Source: Acidobacteriota bacterium (GTDB lineage: Bacteria > Acidobacteriota > Thermoanaerobaculia > Gp7-AA8). From it: DNA of 64,000 bases. The notes below the pieces were generated by a model. It did no database searches. It saw only the letters and a program-made list of their open reading frames with translations, and was not told the DNA's origin. The stretch is from contig JAJPHC010000002.1 in the NCBI GenBank assembly GCA_021325515.1, positions 1-64,000 of the forward strand, given 5' to 3'. A program made the position numbers and the translations under genes. Each line of letters begins with the position of its first letter. The first letter of the stretch is position 1. Shown here in pieces: positions 49,556-57,458 of the stretch.

Positions 49556-51841
49556 TCAGCTTGTCCGCGCCCCGGCGACCTGCCGCACCAGCTCGCGAAA
49601 CTCCGGCAGCTCTTTCAGTGCATCGAGGCGCGGATCGACGCCGGCGAACACCATCCATGACGAGCGATCGTCGAACGCAACCCGCAACGTCCTCATCGCC
49701 TCCGTCTGATTCCCGAGTGCAGCATGAATGACCGCCAGATCGTACGGCGAGACATAGCGCTGTTTCGCTTCCTCGCGGAGTGAGTCGAGAGCCTCGAGGG
49801 CTTTGTCGCGATCTCCGGCGACAGCCCACGCGTGACCGATCATCGCCAGCAGAATCGGCGTCCGTTCTACTTCGAGCGCCCTCTTGAACGTGTCGATCGC
49901 CTCCGCATAGCGCCGCTGCTGCTCGAGCGCCATGCCGAGCCAGCCATGTGCGGGGACGAACTTGTCGTCGAGATCGAGTGCCTTGCGGAAGCGGCGCACC
50001 GCGCCTTCGTAATCGCGCGCGAAGTAGTACGGCCAGCCTGAATGCACGGCGATGATCAGCGACAGCGGATCGAGATCGTTCGCTTTCGTGATCTGCGCCG
50101 TCGCTTCGTCGAATCGTCCGCGCGCGGAGAGCAGCATCGAATAGCCCTCGTGCGCATTCGCGTAATTCGGATTGAGCTCGATGGCTCGCCGGTAGGCGTC
50201 TTCCGCGCCGCTCCAATCCCACTCGTAGAGCCAGCGGATGCCGGCCAGCGACGCCCACGCCTGCGCGAGACCCTCATCGATCTCCACCGCGCGCATGGCC
50301 GCGGCTTTCGCTTTCGGCATCGCCTCACGCGGCGGCAGCGGGACGTTCGTTGCGAGCGAGATGAAACTGTCGGCGAGGCCTGTGTACGCGCTCGCGAACG
50401 ACGGATCCGCTTCGATTGCATCGCGAAAGAACGAGATCCCTTTCCGCAGGCTGTCTTCGGTTCTCTTGTTCCAGTGATAGCGGCCCTTGAGATAGAGCTG
50501 ATAAGCCTCGCTGTTCTCCGTCGACTTCTTGCGCAGCCGCTTCTTCTCCGCTCCGGTCAGCCGGATGCGCAGCTTCTCCGTGATCTCGCGCGACATCTGC
50601 TCCTGCATCTCCAGGAGATCGGAGAGCGGATTGTTGTAGGTCTCTCCCCACAACTGCGATCCGTCGTTGGCGTCGACCAGCTCGACGTTCACGAGGAGGC
50701 GATCGCGCACGTGCTGCACGCGTCCCGACAACACGGCGCGCACGCGCAGCTCGCGGCCGACGGCTTGCGCATCGGCGTCGTGTCCGCGGTAGCGGAACAT
50801 CGTGCTGCGCGCCATGACCTTCAGTTTCGGGAGCTGCGAGAGTTTGTTGATGATGCCTTCGGTGATGCCGTCGCTCAGGTAGTCGGCGTCGGCGTCGCCG
50901 GTTGCGTTCTTCAGCGGCAGCACCGCGATCGAATCGATGACCTTCGACACTCGGCGCGGCTTCGTGCCGGTTGAGGACAATGTGAGAGTGCCGCTGCCGA
51001 TCGCGCGCAGCGTCAGGGCGAGGTCGCGTGCGGACTGAAATCGCGCGCCCGGCTTCTTCTCCACGCATCCCTCAATCACGCGCTGCACCTCGGACGGAAC
51101 GCTCTGCGTGAGCGGTTCGTGCGGGATCTCGTCGTGCAGCACGGCGGCGATCGTCGCCGCTCCGGAGTTTCGCTGGAACGGGCGCTTGGCCGTCACCATC
51201 TCGTAGAGCACGCAGCCGAGGGAGAAGATGTCGGCGGTGACATCGACGTTCTCTCCGCGGAGCTGCTCCGGCGCCATGTAGCCAAGCGTTCCGACGACGG
51301 CACCGGGATCCGTCTGGAACCACTTGGTGGTGGGAATCGAGGTCTCGTCCTGTTGCGAGAGAATCGGATCGGTTTGCGCGAGTCCGAAGTCGAGGATCTT
51401 CACGTGACCATCTTTCGTGAGGAAGATGTTCTCGGGCTTCAGATCGCGATGGACCACCGAGCGTGAGTGCGCGCCGGCCAGTCCCTCCGCGATCTCCGCT
51501 CCGATCTCGACGGCGCGCCGCCAGTTGATCGGAGTCTGCATCTCATCGCGCAGCGTCCGGCCGTGCAGCAGTTCGGTGACGACGTAGAAGATGCCCTTGT
51601 CGCTGCCGAAATCGTGAACCGCGAGGATGTTCGGATGCGAAAGCGAGGCAACCGCACGGGCTTCGCGCTCGAATCGCGCGATCGCGTCGTCGTTGTCGCG
51701 CGACTCGGCCGTCAGCACTTTGATGGCGATGTCGCGCCCCAGGCGCGGATCACGGGCACGGTACACCTGCCCCATTCCACCTTCACCCAGGAGCTCGACG
51801 ATCTCGTAAGGACCGATGCGGCTTCCCGTCGCCAACGACAT
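49556..51841 (-). CDS. Ser/Thr kinase with TolB/CyaC-like and TPR regions
   Basis: 761 residues. Kinase domain 1-270 with GEGGMGQVYRA, AIKVL, HRDLKPENI, DFGLAQ and the activation-segment end GTLGYMAPEQ. Residues about 300-430 match the adenylate-cyclase/TolB-like region that precedes TPR domains in such proteins (SIAVLPLKNATGDADADYLSDGITEGI, AVLSGRVQHVRDRLLVNVELVDANDG). The C-terminus has about nine TPR-like helices (AYTGLADSFISLA, AWASLAGIRWLYEWDWSGAE, AHGWLGMALEQQRRYAEAIDTF). Such proteins phosphorylate partners and gather them by TPRs. TAGAAT 9 nt before ATG. It is divergent from mglA across the heptamer arrays. Confidence 0.9.
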   Translation of the reverse strand: MSLATGSRIGPYEIVELLGEGGMGQVYRARDPRLGRDIAIKVLTAESRDNDDAIARFEREARAVASLSHPNILAVHDFGSDKGIFYVVTELLHGRTLRDEMQTPINWRRAVEIGAEIAEGLAGAHSRSVVHRDLKPENIFLTKDGHVKILDFGLAQTDPILSQQDETSIPTTKWFQTDPGAVVGTLGYMAPEQLRGENVDVTADIFSLGCVLYEMVTAKRPFQRNSGAATIAAVLHDEIPHEPLTQSVPSEVQRVIEGCVEKKPGARFQSARDLALTLRAIGSGTLTLSSTGTKPRRVSKVIDSIAVLPLKNATGDADADYLSDGITEGIINKLSQLPKLKVMARSTMFRYRGHDADAQAVGRELRVRAVLSGRVQHVRDRLLVNVELVDANDGSQLWGETYNNPLSDLLEMQEQMSREITEKLRIRLTGAEKKRLRKKSTENSEAYQLYLKGRYHWNKRTEDSLRKGISFFRDAIEADPSFASAYTGLADSFISLATNVPLPPREAMPKAKAAAMRAVEIDEGLAQAWASLAGIRWLYEWDWSGAEDAYRRAIELNPNYANAHEGYSMLLSARGRFDEATAQITKANDLDPLSLIIAVHSGWPYYFARDYEGAVRRFRKALDLDDKFVPAHGWLGMALEQQRRYAEAIDTFKRALEVERTPILLAMIGHAWAVAGDRDKALEALDSLREEAKQRYVSPYDLAVIHAALGNQTEAMRTLRVAFDDRSSWMVFAGVDPRLDALKELPEFRELVRQVAGARTS

Positions 51842-51856
51842 TGGATCGCTATTCTA
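51842..51856 (-). promoter_or_regulatory. TAGAAT box of the kinase gene, leaderless type
   Basis: On the minus strand TAGAAT (51851-51856), 9 nt (agcgatcca), ATG 51841. No Shine-Dalgarno sequence. Confidence 0.5.
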
Positions 51857-51880
51857 TGCGGTCGGGGAACGGGGACACGG

Positions 51881-52138
51881 GCGCGAGGCGCGGGGCGCGG
51901 GGCGCGGGGCGCGGGGCGCATGGGACAACCGCGGGGCGCTGGGCGCTGGGCGCTGGGCGCATGGGACAACCGCTGGGCGCGAGGCGCTGGGCGCGGGGCG
52001 CATGGGACAACCGCGGGGCGCTGGGCGCTGGGCGCATGGGACAACCGACTGCTCTCTATTGTGGCCTCGCGCCCTGCGCCCCGCGCCTCGCGCCTCGCGC
52101 CCTGCGCCTCGCGCCCTGCGCCTCGCGCCCCGCGCCTC
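51881..52138. repeat. Heptamer inverted array, GGGGCGC/GGGCGCT type
   Basis: Left block 51881-52047 is made of heptamers such as CGGGGCG, CTGGGCG and CGAGGCG, interrupted four times by ATGGGACAACC (about 51919, 51960, 52001, 52035). Right block 52064-52138 is made of complementary heptamers CCTCGCG, CCCTGCG and CCCCGCG without the separators. Period is 7 throughout. It fills most of the 383-bp spacer between the divergent kinase and mglA genes; the spacer also holds the two promoters and no other gene. Confidence 0.85.
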
Positions 52139-52189
52139 CACCGCGTAGCGTTGGTTTCTCATACCGCCTGCTGCCTGGCCGGGCAGTGC

Positions 52190-52224
52190 TAAGCTTTTCG
52201 CGCGGTCCGACGGAGGACACACCC
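52190..52224 (+). promoter_or_regulatory. Candidate mglA promoter and ribosome site
   Basis: TAAGCT (52190-52195) is a possible -10; the leader contains GACGGAGGACAC, with GGAGG 8 nt before ATG 52225. This leadered start contrasts with the nearby leaderless kinase gene. Confidence 0.4.
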
Positions 52225-53316
52225 ATGGTGTTGATCAACAAGGCCATCAACGAGGTCACGGTCAAGCTCGTTTATTACGGGCCCGGTCTCTGCGGAAAGA
52301 CGACCAACCTCGAGAAGATCTATGGCAATCCGAAGCTCGACAACAAAGGCAAGATGATCTCGATGTCGACGGAGACCGATCGCACGCTCTTCTTCGACTT
52401 CATGCCGATGGAGCTCGGAACGATCGGTGGGCAGAAAGTCCGCGTGCAGTTGTACACGGTGCCCGGACAGGTCTTCTACGACGCGACGCGCAAGCTCGTC
52501 CTGCGGGGAGCGGATGGCGTCGTCTTCGTCGCCGACTCGCAGCAGTCGATGCGCGAGTCGAACCTCACGAGCCTCGACAACCTCAGGACGAATCTCCGCA
52601 TCAATCGCATCGATCCCGACAAAGTCGCGCTCGTGTTCCAGTACAACAAGCGCGATCTTCCGAACGTCGACACGGTGGAAGACATGAACGCCTACATGCA
52701 GCCGGGCGATCATCCCGTCGTCGAGGCCGCGGCGCTGCAGGGTGTCGGAGTGACGGCGACTCTGCGCGCGGCGATCGGCGCGATCCTCGACAATCTCAAG
52801 AAGAACGTCGACACGACCTTGTACGACGCGCCGGAGCTCGGCAAGCCCGACATGAGCGCCCGCTCGGGAGTGACGCAGGGATCCGCCGGCACGCCGAAGC
52901 TCTCGATGAAGCACGAGCCGGTACCGACGCAATCGCGGCCGATGCCGAAACCCGAGCCGGAGCCGATGCCGGAGCCTATTGCGGTCCCGGAGCCGGTTGC
53001 CGAAACGGCCGTCATCGATGAAGAAGATCCGTTCGGCACGTACGCGGCAGTCGACGAAGGTGAATCGGCAGAGATGGCCGCCGATCCGTTCGAGAGCACG
53101 GTCGCGGTCGCGCCGGAGCCGATCGCGATCCCGGAGCCGGAAGTCGCCGACAATCCGTTCGCGGCCACGGCAGGCATTCACGACGAGTCACACGACCGCG
53201 ACGAGATCGAGATGCTGCTCACCTCGACGCGCCGCGTGATCGCTTCGCTGGAAGCAGCGCTGCAGGAGGCGAAGAAGAGCGAGTCGACGTTGATGGAGAG
53301 GCTGGCGCGGCCGTGA
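52225..53316 (+). CDS. MglA-like small GTPase with long C-terminal extension
   Basis: 363 residues. Residues 1-195 are the MglA GTPase: P-loop GPGLCGKTTNLEKI (19-33), switch-type TETDRTLFFDFMP, TVPGQVFYDATRK with VLRGADGVVFVADS, and NKRD. MglA sets polarity and, with MglB, controls gliding/twitching motility. Here about 165 residues follow: a Pro/Glu-rich linker (EPEPMPEPIAVPEPVAE), acidic repeats and a final helix (EMLLTSTRRVIASLEAALQEAKK) likely to coil. No mglB gene is adjacent. It could position the pilus or another system. It may be cotranscribed with the methyltransferase 56 bp downstream. Confidence 0.88.
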   Translation: MVLINKAINEVTVKLVYYGPGLCGKTTNLEKIYGNPKLDNKGKMISMSTETDRTLFFDFMPMELGTIGGQKVRVQLYTVPGQVFYDATRKLVLRGADGVVFVADSQQSMRESNLTSLDNLRTNLRINRIDPDKVALVFQYNKRDLPNVDTVEDMNAYMQPGDHPVVEAAALQGVGVTATLRAAIGAILDNLKKNVDTTLYDAPELGKPDMSARSGVTQGSAGTPKLSMKHEPVPTQSRPMPKPEPEPMPEPIAVPEPVAETAVIDEEDPFGTYAAVDEGESAEMAADPFESTVAVAPEPIAIPEPEVADNPFAATAGIHDESHDRDEIEMLLTSTRRVIASLEAALQEAKKSESTLMERLARP

Positions 53317-53372
53317 GCAGGCGAATCTCCACCCGGTGCCCCGGCGTCCCAGTGCCCGCGTAACCCCGAATC

Positions 53373-54083
53373 ATGGCCTGGTACCAGGAATGGTTCGGCG
53401 AGGAATACCTCGAGATCTACTCGCATCGCGATGAGAACGAAGCGAAGCTGCAGGTCTTGTTCTTCGCGCAGCAGATCGGTCCGGTGAACGGCGAGGTTCT
53501 CGATCTCGCCTGCGGGATGGGGCGGCACATGAAGGAACTGCAGACAGCCGGCTATCACGCGGTGGGCTGCGATCTCTCCTACACGCTGCTGCGGACGGGA
53601 ATCGCCGAATACGGCCTCATGCCCGCCGCTCGCGCCGACATGCGCAGCCTGCCGTTCCGCTCCGGGAGCTTCGGCGCTTTGGTCAACTTCTTTACCAGTT
53701 TCGGCTACTTCTCGACCGAGGAGGAAAACGCGGAAGTGGTGCGCGAGATGTCGCGTGTGCTCGAGCCGGGAGCGCCGTTCCTCTTCGACTATCTGAACGT
53801 GCATCGCGAATTGCAGAAGCTCGTGCAGCGCGAGAAGCGGGAGACGCCGATGGGAGAAGTTCTCATCGAGCGGTGGTTCGACGTCAACGACCGCTCCTTC
53901 AACAAACGGATAACGATCGGTCAACGCCGCTATCTGGAACGCGTTCGCGGTTACGATCTCGCCGAGATTTCGATGATGTTCTCTTCCTGTGACCTGACCA
54001 TCCGAAACGCCTTCGGCGATTTCGATGGCAATTCCTTTCACGATGCTTCACCGCGGCTGATTCTGGTCGGGAGCAAGCGATGA
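53373..54083 (+). CDS. SAM-dependent methyltransferase (candidate BSH modifier)
   Basis: 236 residues, class I Rossmann methyltransferase: VLDLACGMGRHMKELQTAGYHAVGCDLS (motif I and acidic loop) and ADMRSLPFRSGSFGALVNFFTSFGYF (motif II-like). Its stop overlaps bshC (ATGA), so it is made together with the bacillithiol enzymes. In Chlorobium a methyltransferase (NmbA) makes N-methyl-bacillithiol; this protein is a candidate for a like step, but that is inferred from position only. C-terminal text RLILVGSKR is typical of small-molecule methyltransferases. Confidence 0.85.
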   Translation: MAWYQEWFGEEYLEIYSHRDENEAKLQVLFFAQQIGPVNGEVLDLACGMGRHMKELQTAGYHAVGCDLSYTLLRTGIAEYGLMPAARADMRSLPFRSGSFGALVNFFTSFGYFSTEEENAEVVREMSRVLEPGAPFLFDYLNVHRELQKLVQREKRETPMGEVLIERWFDVNDRSFNKRITIGQRRYLERVRGYDLAEISMMFSSCDLTIRNAFGDFDGNSFHDASPRLILVGSKR

Positions 54084-55630
54084 CCGCCGCGGCCGAACCG
54101 GGCTGTATCGAGCTCGCGCTTTCCGGCTATCCGGGGATGAACCGCTTCGTCCTCGACTGGCTCGAGGGGAAGGCAGATGCGTTCCTCCCGCGTGTACGAC
54201 AGATGCCCTCGCCTGCCGGTCCCTCTGGTCAGGCGTGGGCGGCTGACCTGCAAGCCGCTCTCATCGAGTCGAACAAGCGGTGGGGCCTCTTCGTGCGCGA
54301 CGAGGTCGAAGCGTGGGCGCGTGGAGACTCCGTCGCGTTGATTGCGGGCCAGCAGGTCGGCTTCGCCGGCGGTCCGCTCTACACACTCGCGAAGATCGCC
54401 TCGCTGGTGAAGATGAAGCGGCGTCTGCGCGCCGAGGGAAAGCGGGCGACGGTCTTTTTCTGGCTGGCGACGGAAGATCACGACTTCGATGAGGCCGCGG
54501 AGCTCTCCATCCCGGTGAGCAGCCTCGGTGCCTCGAAGGATGTGAATCGCCAGCTCGACCTGGTGCAGCTCGCGGTTAGACGGGGGATCGAGTCGAAGGC
54601 GATGGTCGGCCCGCAGCCCGTGCCGGAGCCGTTGATTGCGGAGTTCCTCGCGCTGTGCGATCTGCCGCGGCCGGCGTGGCTCCGTGAGGGCATCACGTTT
54701 CGCGATTCGTTCGCGCAGCTTCTCGCGGCGGCGTTCGATGAGCCAATCGTGCTCGTCGATGCGCTCTTGCCCGAGTTGCGGCGCGCAGGCGGTTCGCTTC
54801 TGCGGCAGATCGCGCAGCGGGCGGATGAAGTGCAGGCCGCGCTCGCGGAGCGCTCGGCCGCTCTCGCCGCTGCCGGCTATACGCCGCAGGTCGTCGCCCG
54901 CGAAGGCGATCCCTACACGCTCTTCTTCAGGATCGACAGCGACGGCAATCGCGAGTTGATGTCGGCTCCGTTCGACATCGACGACCCCGCGTGCATCTCG
55001 ACATCCGCGCTGACGCGCCCGCTTCTGCAGGACTTCGTGTTCCGCCCGGCGGTTTTCGTCGGCGGCCCTGCCGAGGTCTCCTACTACGCGCAGATCGCAC
55101 CTCTGCACGACCTCCTCGGCGTGCCCATGCCGAAGATCGCCCTGCGCGGCCATGCGCTGGTCGCACCGAAGCGGCTGGTGCGCGCCTTCAGCCGCTACGC
55201 GATCGAACCGCGCGAGATTTTTCAGAGCGCGGACGCGATCATCGCCGATCGCGAACCGGAGGCCGTGAAGCGTGTGCAGGCGCTCGCCGCCGATGCGAAG
55301 CGCGATCTCCTCGCCCGCATCGAGCAGATCGGCGAGCTCGCACTGCCCGCGGACCATGCGCTCGCGCGCGCCATCAACCGCTCGATCGGCCACATCGAGT
55401 ATCACTTCGGAAAACTCACCGAGCGCGCAGTCAAAGGGCTCGCGCGCAAGGATCGCGAGCGATGGACCGCGGTGCGCGAGCTCGTGGCGACGCTCTATCC
55501 CGACCGCCACGTGCAGGATCGCGTCGTCGGGTGGATTCCCTTCTTCCTGCAACAGGACAAGCTGCTCGTGGAGCGGATGATCGAAGAGATCGAGCCCGAC
55601 TCCCCGGTCTGCAGAGTGATCGCACTATGA
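54080..55630 (+). CDS. bshC: Bacillithiol synthase BshC
   Basis: 516 residues. BshC family text is plain: ALIAGQQVGFAGGPLYTLAKIASLVKM, ATVFFWLATEDHDFDEAAEL, FVFRPAVFVGGPAEVSYYAQIAPLHDLLGVPMP, and the coiled C-terminus ending ...WIPFFLQQDKLLVERMIEEIE. BshC adds cysteine to GlcN-malate, the last step of bacillithiol. Linked by ATGA overlap to the methyltransferase upstream and bshB1 downstream. Confidence 0.95.
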   Translation: MTAAAEPGCIELALSGYPGMNRFVLDWLEGKADAFLPRVRQMPSPAGPSGQAWAADLQAALIESNKRWGLFVRDEVEAWARGDSVALIAGQQVGFAGGPLYTLAKIASLVKMKRRLRAEGKRATVFFWLATEDHDFDEAAELSIPVSSLGASKDVNRQLDLVQLAVRRGIESKAMVGPQPVPEPLIAEFLALCDLPRPAWLREGITFRDSFAQLLAAAFDEPIVLVDALLPELRRAGGSLLRQIAQRADEVQAALAERSAALAAAGYTPQVVAREGDPYTLFFRIDSDGNRELMSAPFDIDDPACISTSALTRPLLQDFVFRPAVFVGGPAEVSYYAQIAPLHDLLGVPMPKIALRGHALVAPKRLVRAFSRYAIEPREIFQSADAIIADREPEAVKRVQALAADAKRDLLARIEQIGELALPADHALARAINRSIGHIEYHFGKLTERAVKGLARKDRERWTAVRELVATLYPDRHVQDRVVGWIPFFLQQDKLLVERMIEEIEPDSPVCRVIAL

Positions 55631-56349
55631 ACGAACAAGTGGATCTGCTTTTCTTCGCTGCTCACGCCGACGATATCGAGTTGTCGTGTGGCGGCACGAT
55701 CGCCAAGTCGGTGAAGGATGGTCTCAAGGTCGGACTCGTCGAGCTGACGCGCGGCGAGATGGGAACGCGCGGCACGCCGCAGATCCGCTATCGCGAATCG
55801 CAGCGCGCCGCGAAGATCCTCGGCGTCGAGTTCCGATATCAGCTCGATCTCGGCGATGGCGGCCTGCGCACCGGCAGAGACGAGGAGCTGGAGGTGATCG
55901 AAGTCATTCGCCGCCATCGTCCGCGCGTTGCCTTCGCTCCCTGGCCTGACGAGCGCCATCCGGATCATGTGCGCACGGGGCGCATCTGCACCGACGCGGG
56001 CTTCTACGCCGGGCTGCGCTCGCTGCAGACGTCGCGTGCCGCATACCGGCCGCAGGTCACGGCGTACTACATGCAGAATTACGTGCTGCATCCGACGTTC
56101 GTGGTCGATGTCACCGCGGCGTGGAAGACGAAGATGAAGGCGATCGCCGCGTTCAAGTCGCAGTTTCACGATCCCAAGTCGAAGGATCCGATGATCTTCA
56201 TCTCCGACCCGAAATTTCTCGGCATGATCGAGGCGCGAGGGAAGCACTTCGGCGCGATGATCGGCGTCGAGTACGGCGAGGCATTCCTGACGAAGCAGCC
56301 GCCGAAGCTGGACGACATCATCGGCGCGTACGAGGGCCGCGAGCATTGA
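55627..56349 (+). CDS. bshB1: N-acetylglucosaminyl-malate deacetylase BshB1
   Basis: 240 residues of the LmbE/PIG-L fold with the zinc motif FFAAHADDIELSCGGTI, then LTRGEMGTRGTPQIRYRESQRAAKILG, PWPDERHPDHVRTG and RGKHFGAMIGVEYGEAF. Removal of the acetyl from GlcNAc-malate is step two of bacillithiol synthesis. ATG 55627 overlaps the bshC stop; bshA starts within its last codons. Confidence 0.93.
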   Translation: MNEQVDLLFFAAHADDIELSCGGTIAKSVKDGLKVGLVELTRGEMGTRGTPQIRYRESQRAAKILGVEFRYQLDLGDGGLRTGRDEELEVIEVIRRHRPRVAFAPWPDERHPDHVRTGRICTDAGFYAGLRSLQTSRAAYRPQVTAYYMQNYVLHPTFVVDVTAAWKTKMKAIAAFKSQFHDPKSKDPMIFISDPKFLGMIEARGKHFGAMIGVEYGEAFLTKQPPKLDDIIGAYEGREH

Positions 56350-57458
56350 AGATCGGCATCACCTGCTATCCCACCTTCGGCGGATCCGGCGTCGTCGCCA
56401 CGGAGTTGGGCCTCGCGCTCGCGAAGGGCGGCGACGACGTGCACTTCATCAGCTACGCGCTTCCGTCGCGGCTGAACCTGACGCATGACCGCGTGCATTT
56501 TCACGAGGTGACCGTCACGACGTACCCGCTGTTCGATCCGTATCCGCCGTATGCGCTCGCGCTGGCGACGAAGATGGCCGAGGTCGCGGCATACGAAAAG
56601 CTCGAAGTGCTGCACGTGCACTATGCGATTCCGCACGCGATCAGCGCCTTCCTCGCGAAGCAGATCCTGCACGGCGAGCTGAAGGTCGTCACGACGCTGC
56701 ATGGCACCGACATCACGCTCGTCGGCCGCGACGAAAGCTACCTGCCGATCACACGCTTCGGCATCGAGGCATCCGATGGTGTGACCGCTGTTTCGCAGTG
56801 GCTGAAGGACGAGACGACTGCGAATTTCGGGACGGACAAGGCGATCGAAGTGATCCCGAACTTCGTCGATCTGGAGCGCTTCCATCATGAGCGCGGCAAC
56901 ATCTTTCATCTGTTCGACATCGTCGACGAGAAGCTGATCTGCCATGTCTCGAACTTCCGTCCGGTGAAGCGGATCATGGATGTGCTCGAAGTATTCGAGC
57001 GCGTCGCGCGGCGGATCCCCAGCAGGCTGATGATGGTGGGCGATGGCCCCGATCGCTCGCGCGCCGAAGCGTGGTGCCGCGAGCATCATCTTCGCGAGCG
57101 CGTCTTTTTCCTCGGCAACGTCCCGAATCTGGAAGAGGTGGTCGGATCGGCGGATCTCTTCCTCCTTCCTTCGGAGGCGGAGTCGTTCGGTATGGCGGCA
57201 CTCGAAGCGATGGCGTCCGAGGTGCCGGTGATCGGCACGAAGACGGGCGGGATGCCGGAGGTCGTGGTCGACGGAGAGAGCGGATATCTCCTGCCGGTGG
57301 GCGACGTCGAGGCGATGGCCGACTGCGCGATCGAGATCCTGTCTAACGATGCGCTGCAGCGGAAGCTCGGGAAGGGGGGGCGCCAGGCGGCCGTGGAGCG
57401 GTTCGATGAGAAGAAGATCGTGCCGCGCTATCGCGAGTTCTACGCGCGGACGACCTAA
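56346..57458 (+). CDS. bshA: N-acetylglucosaminyl L-malate synthase BshA
   Basis: 370 residues, GT4 glycosyltransferase. LKIGITCYPTFGGSGVVATELGLALA, VLHVHYAIPHAISAFLAKQI, TTLHGTDITLVGRDESYLPIT, NFRPVKRIMDVLEVFERV and the EX7E-like motif SEAESFGMAALEAM are all present and distinguish BshA from other GT4 enzymes. It joins UDP-GlcNAc to L-malate, the first step. TTG start at 56346 lies in the bshB1 stop (TTGA) and gives the exact family N-terminus. Confidence 0.95.
   Translation: MKIGITCYPTFGGSGVVATELGLALAKGGDDVHFISYALPSRLNLTHDRVHFHEVTVTTYPLFDPYPPYALALATKMAEVAAYEKLEVLHVHYAIPHAISAFLAKQILHGELKVVTTLHGTDITLVGRDESYLPITRFGIEASDGVTAVSQWLKDETTANFGTDKAIEVIPNFVDLERFHHERGNIFHLFDIVDEKLICHVSNFRPVKRIMDVLEVFERVARRIPSRLMMVGDGPDRSRAEAWCREHHLRERVFFLGNVPNLEEVVGSADLFLLPSEAESFGMAALEAMASEVPVIGTKTGGMPEVVVDGESGYLLPVGDVEAMADCAIEILSNDALQRKLGKGGRQAAVERFDEKKIVPRYREFYARTT

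Noticed and set aside
48822-50258. A 636-codon minus frame over the aldolase and kinase region
   Set aside because: Only its last 158 codons (48348-48821) are a real gene; the rest is out of frame with the aldolase and kinase genes.
51881-52138. CRISPR array
   Set aside because: Units are 7 bp and contiguous, separators are identical rather than unique, and no cas gene is present.
51841-52224. N-terminal extension of the MglA-like protein
   Set aside because: It would be translated heptamer repeat; the GTPase start at 52225 has GGAGG and matches MglA.
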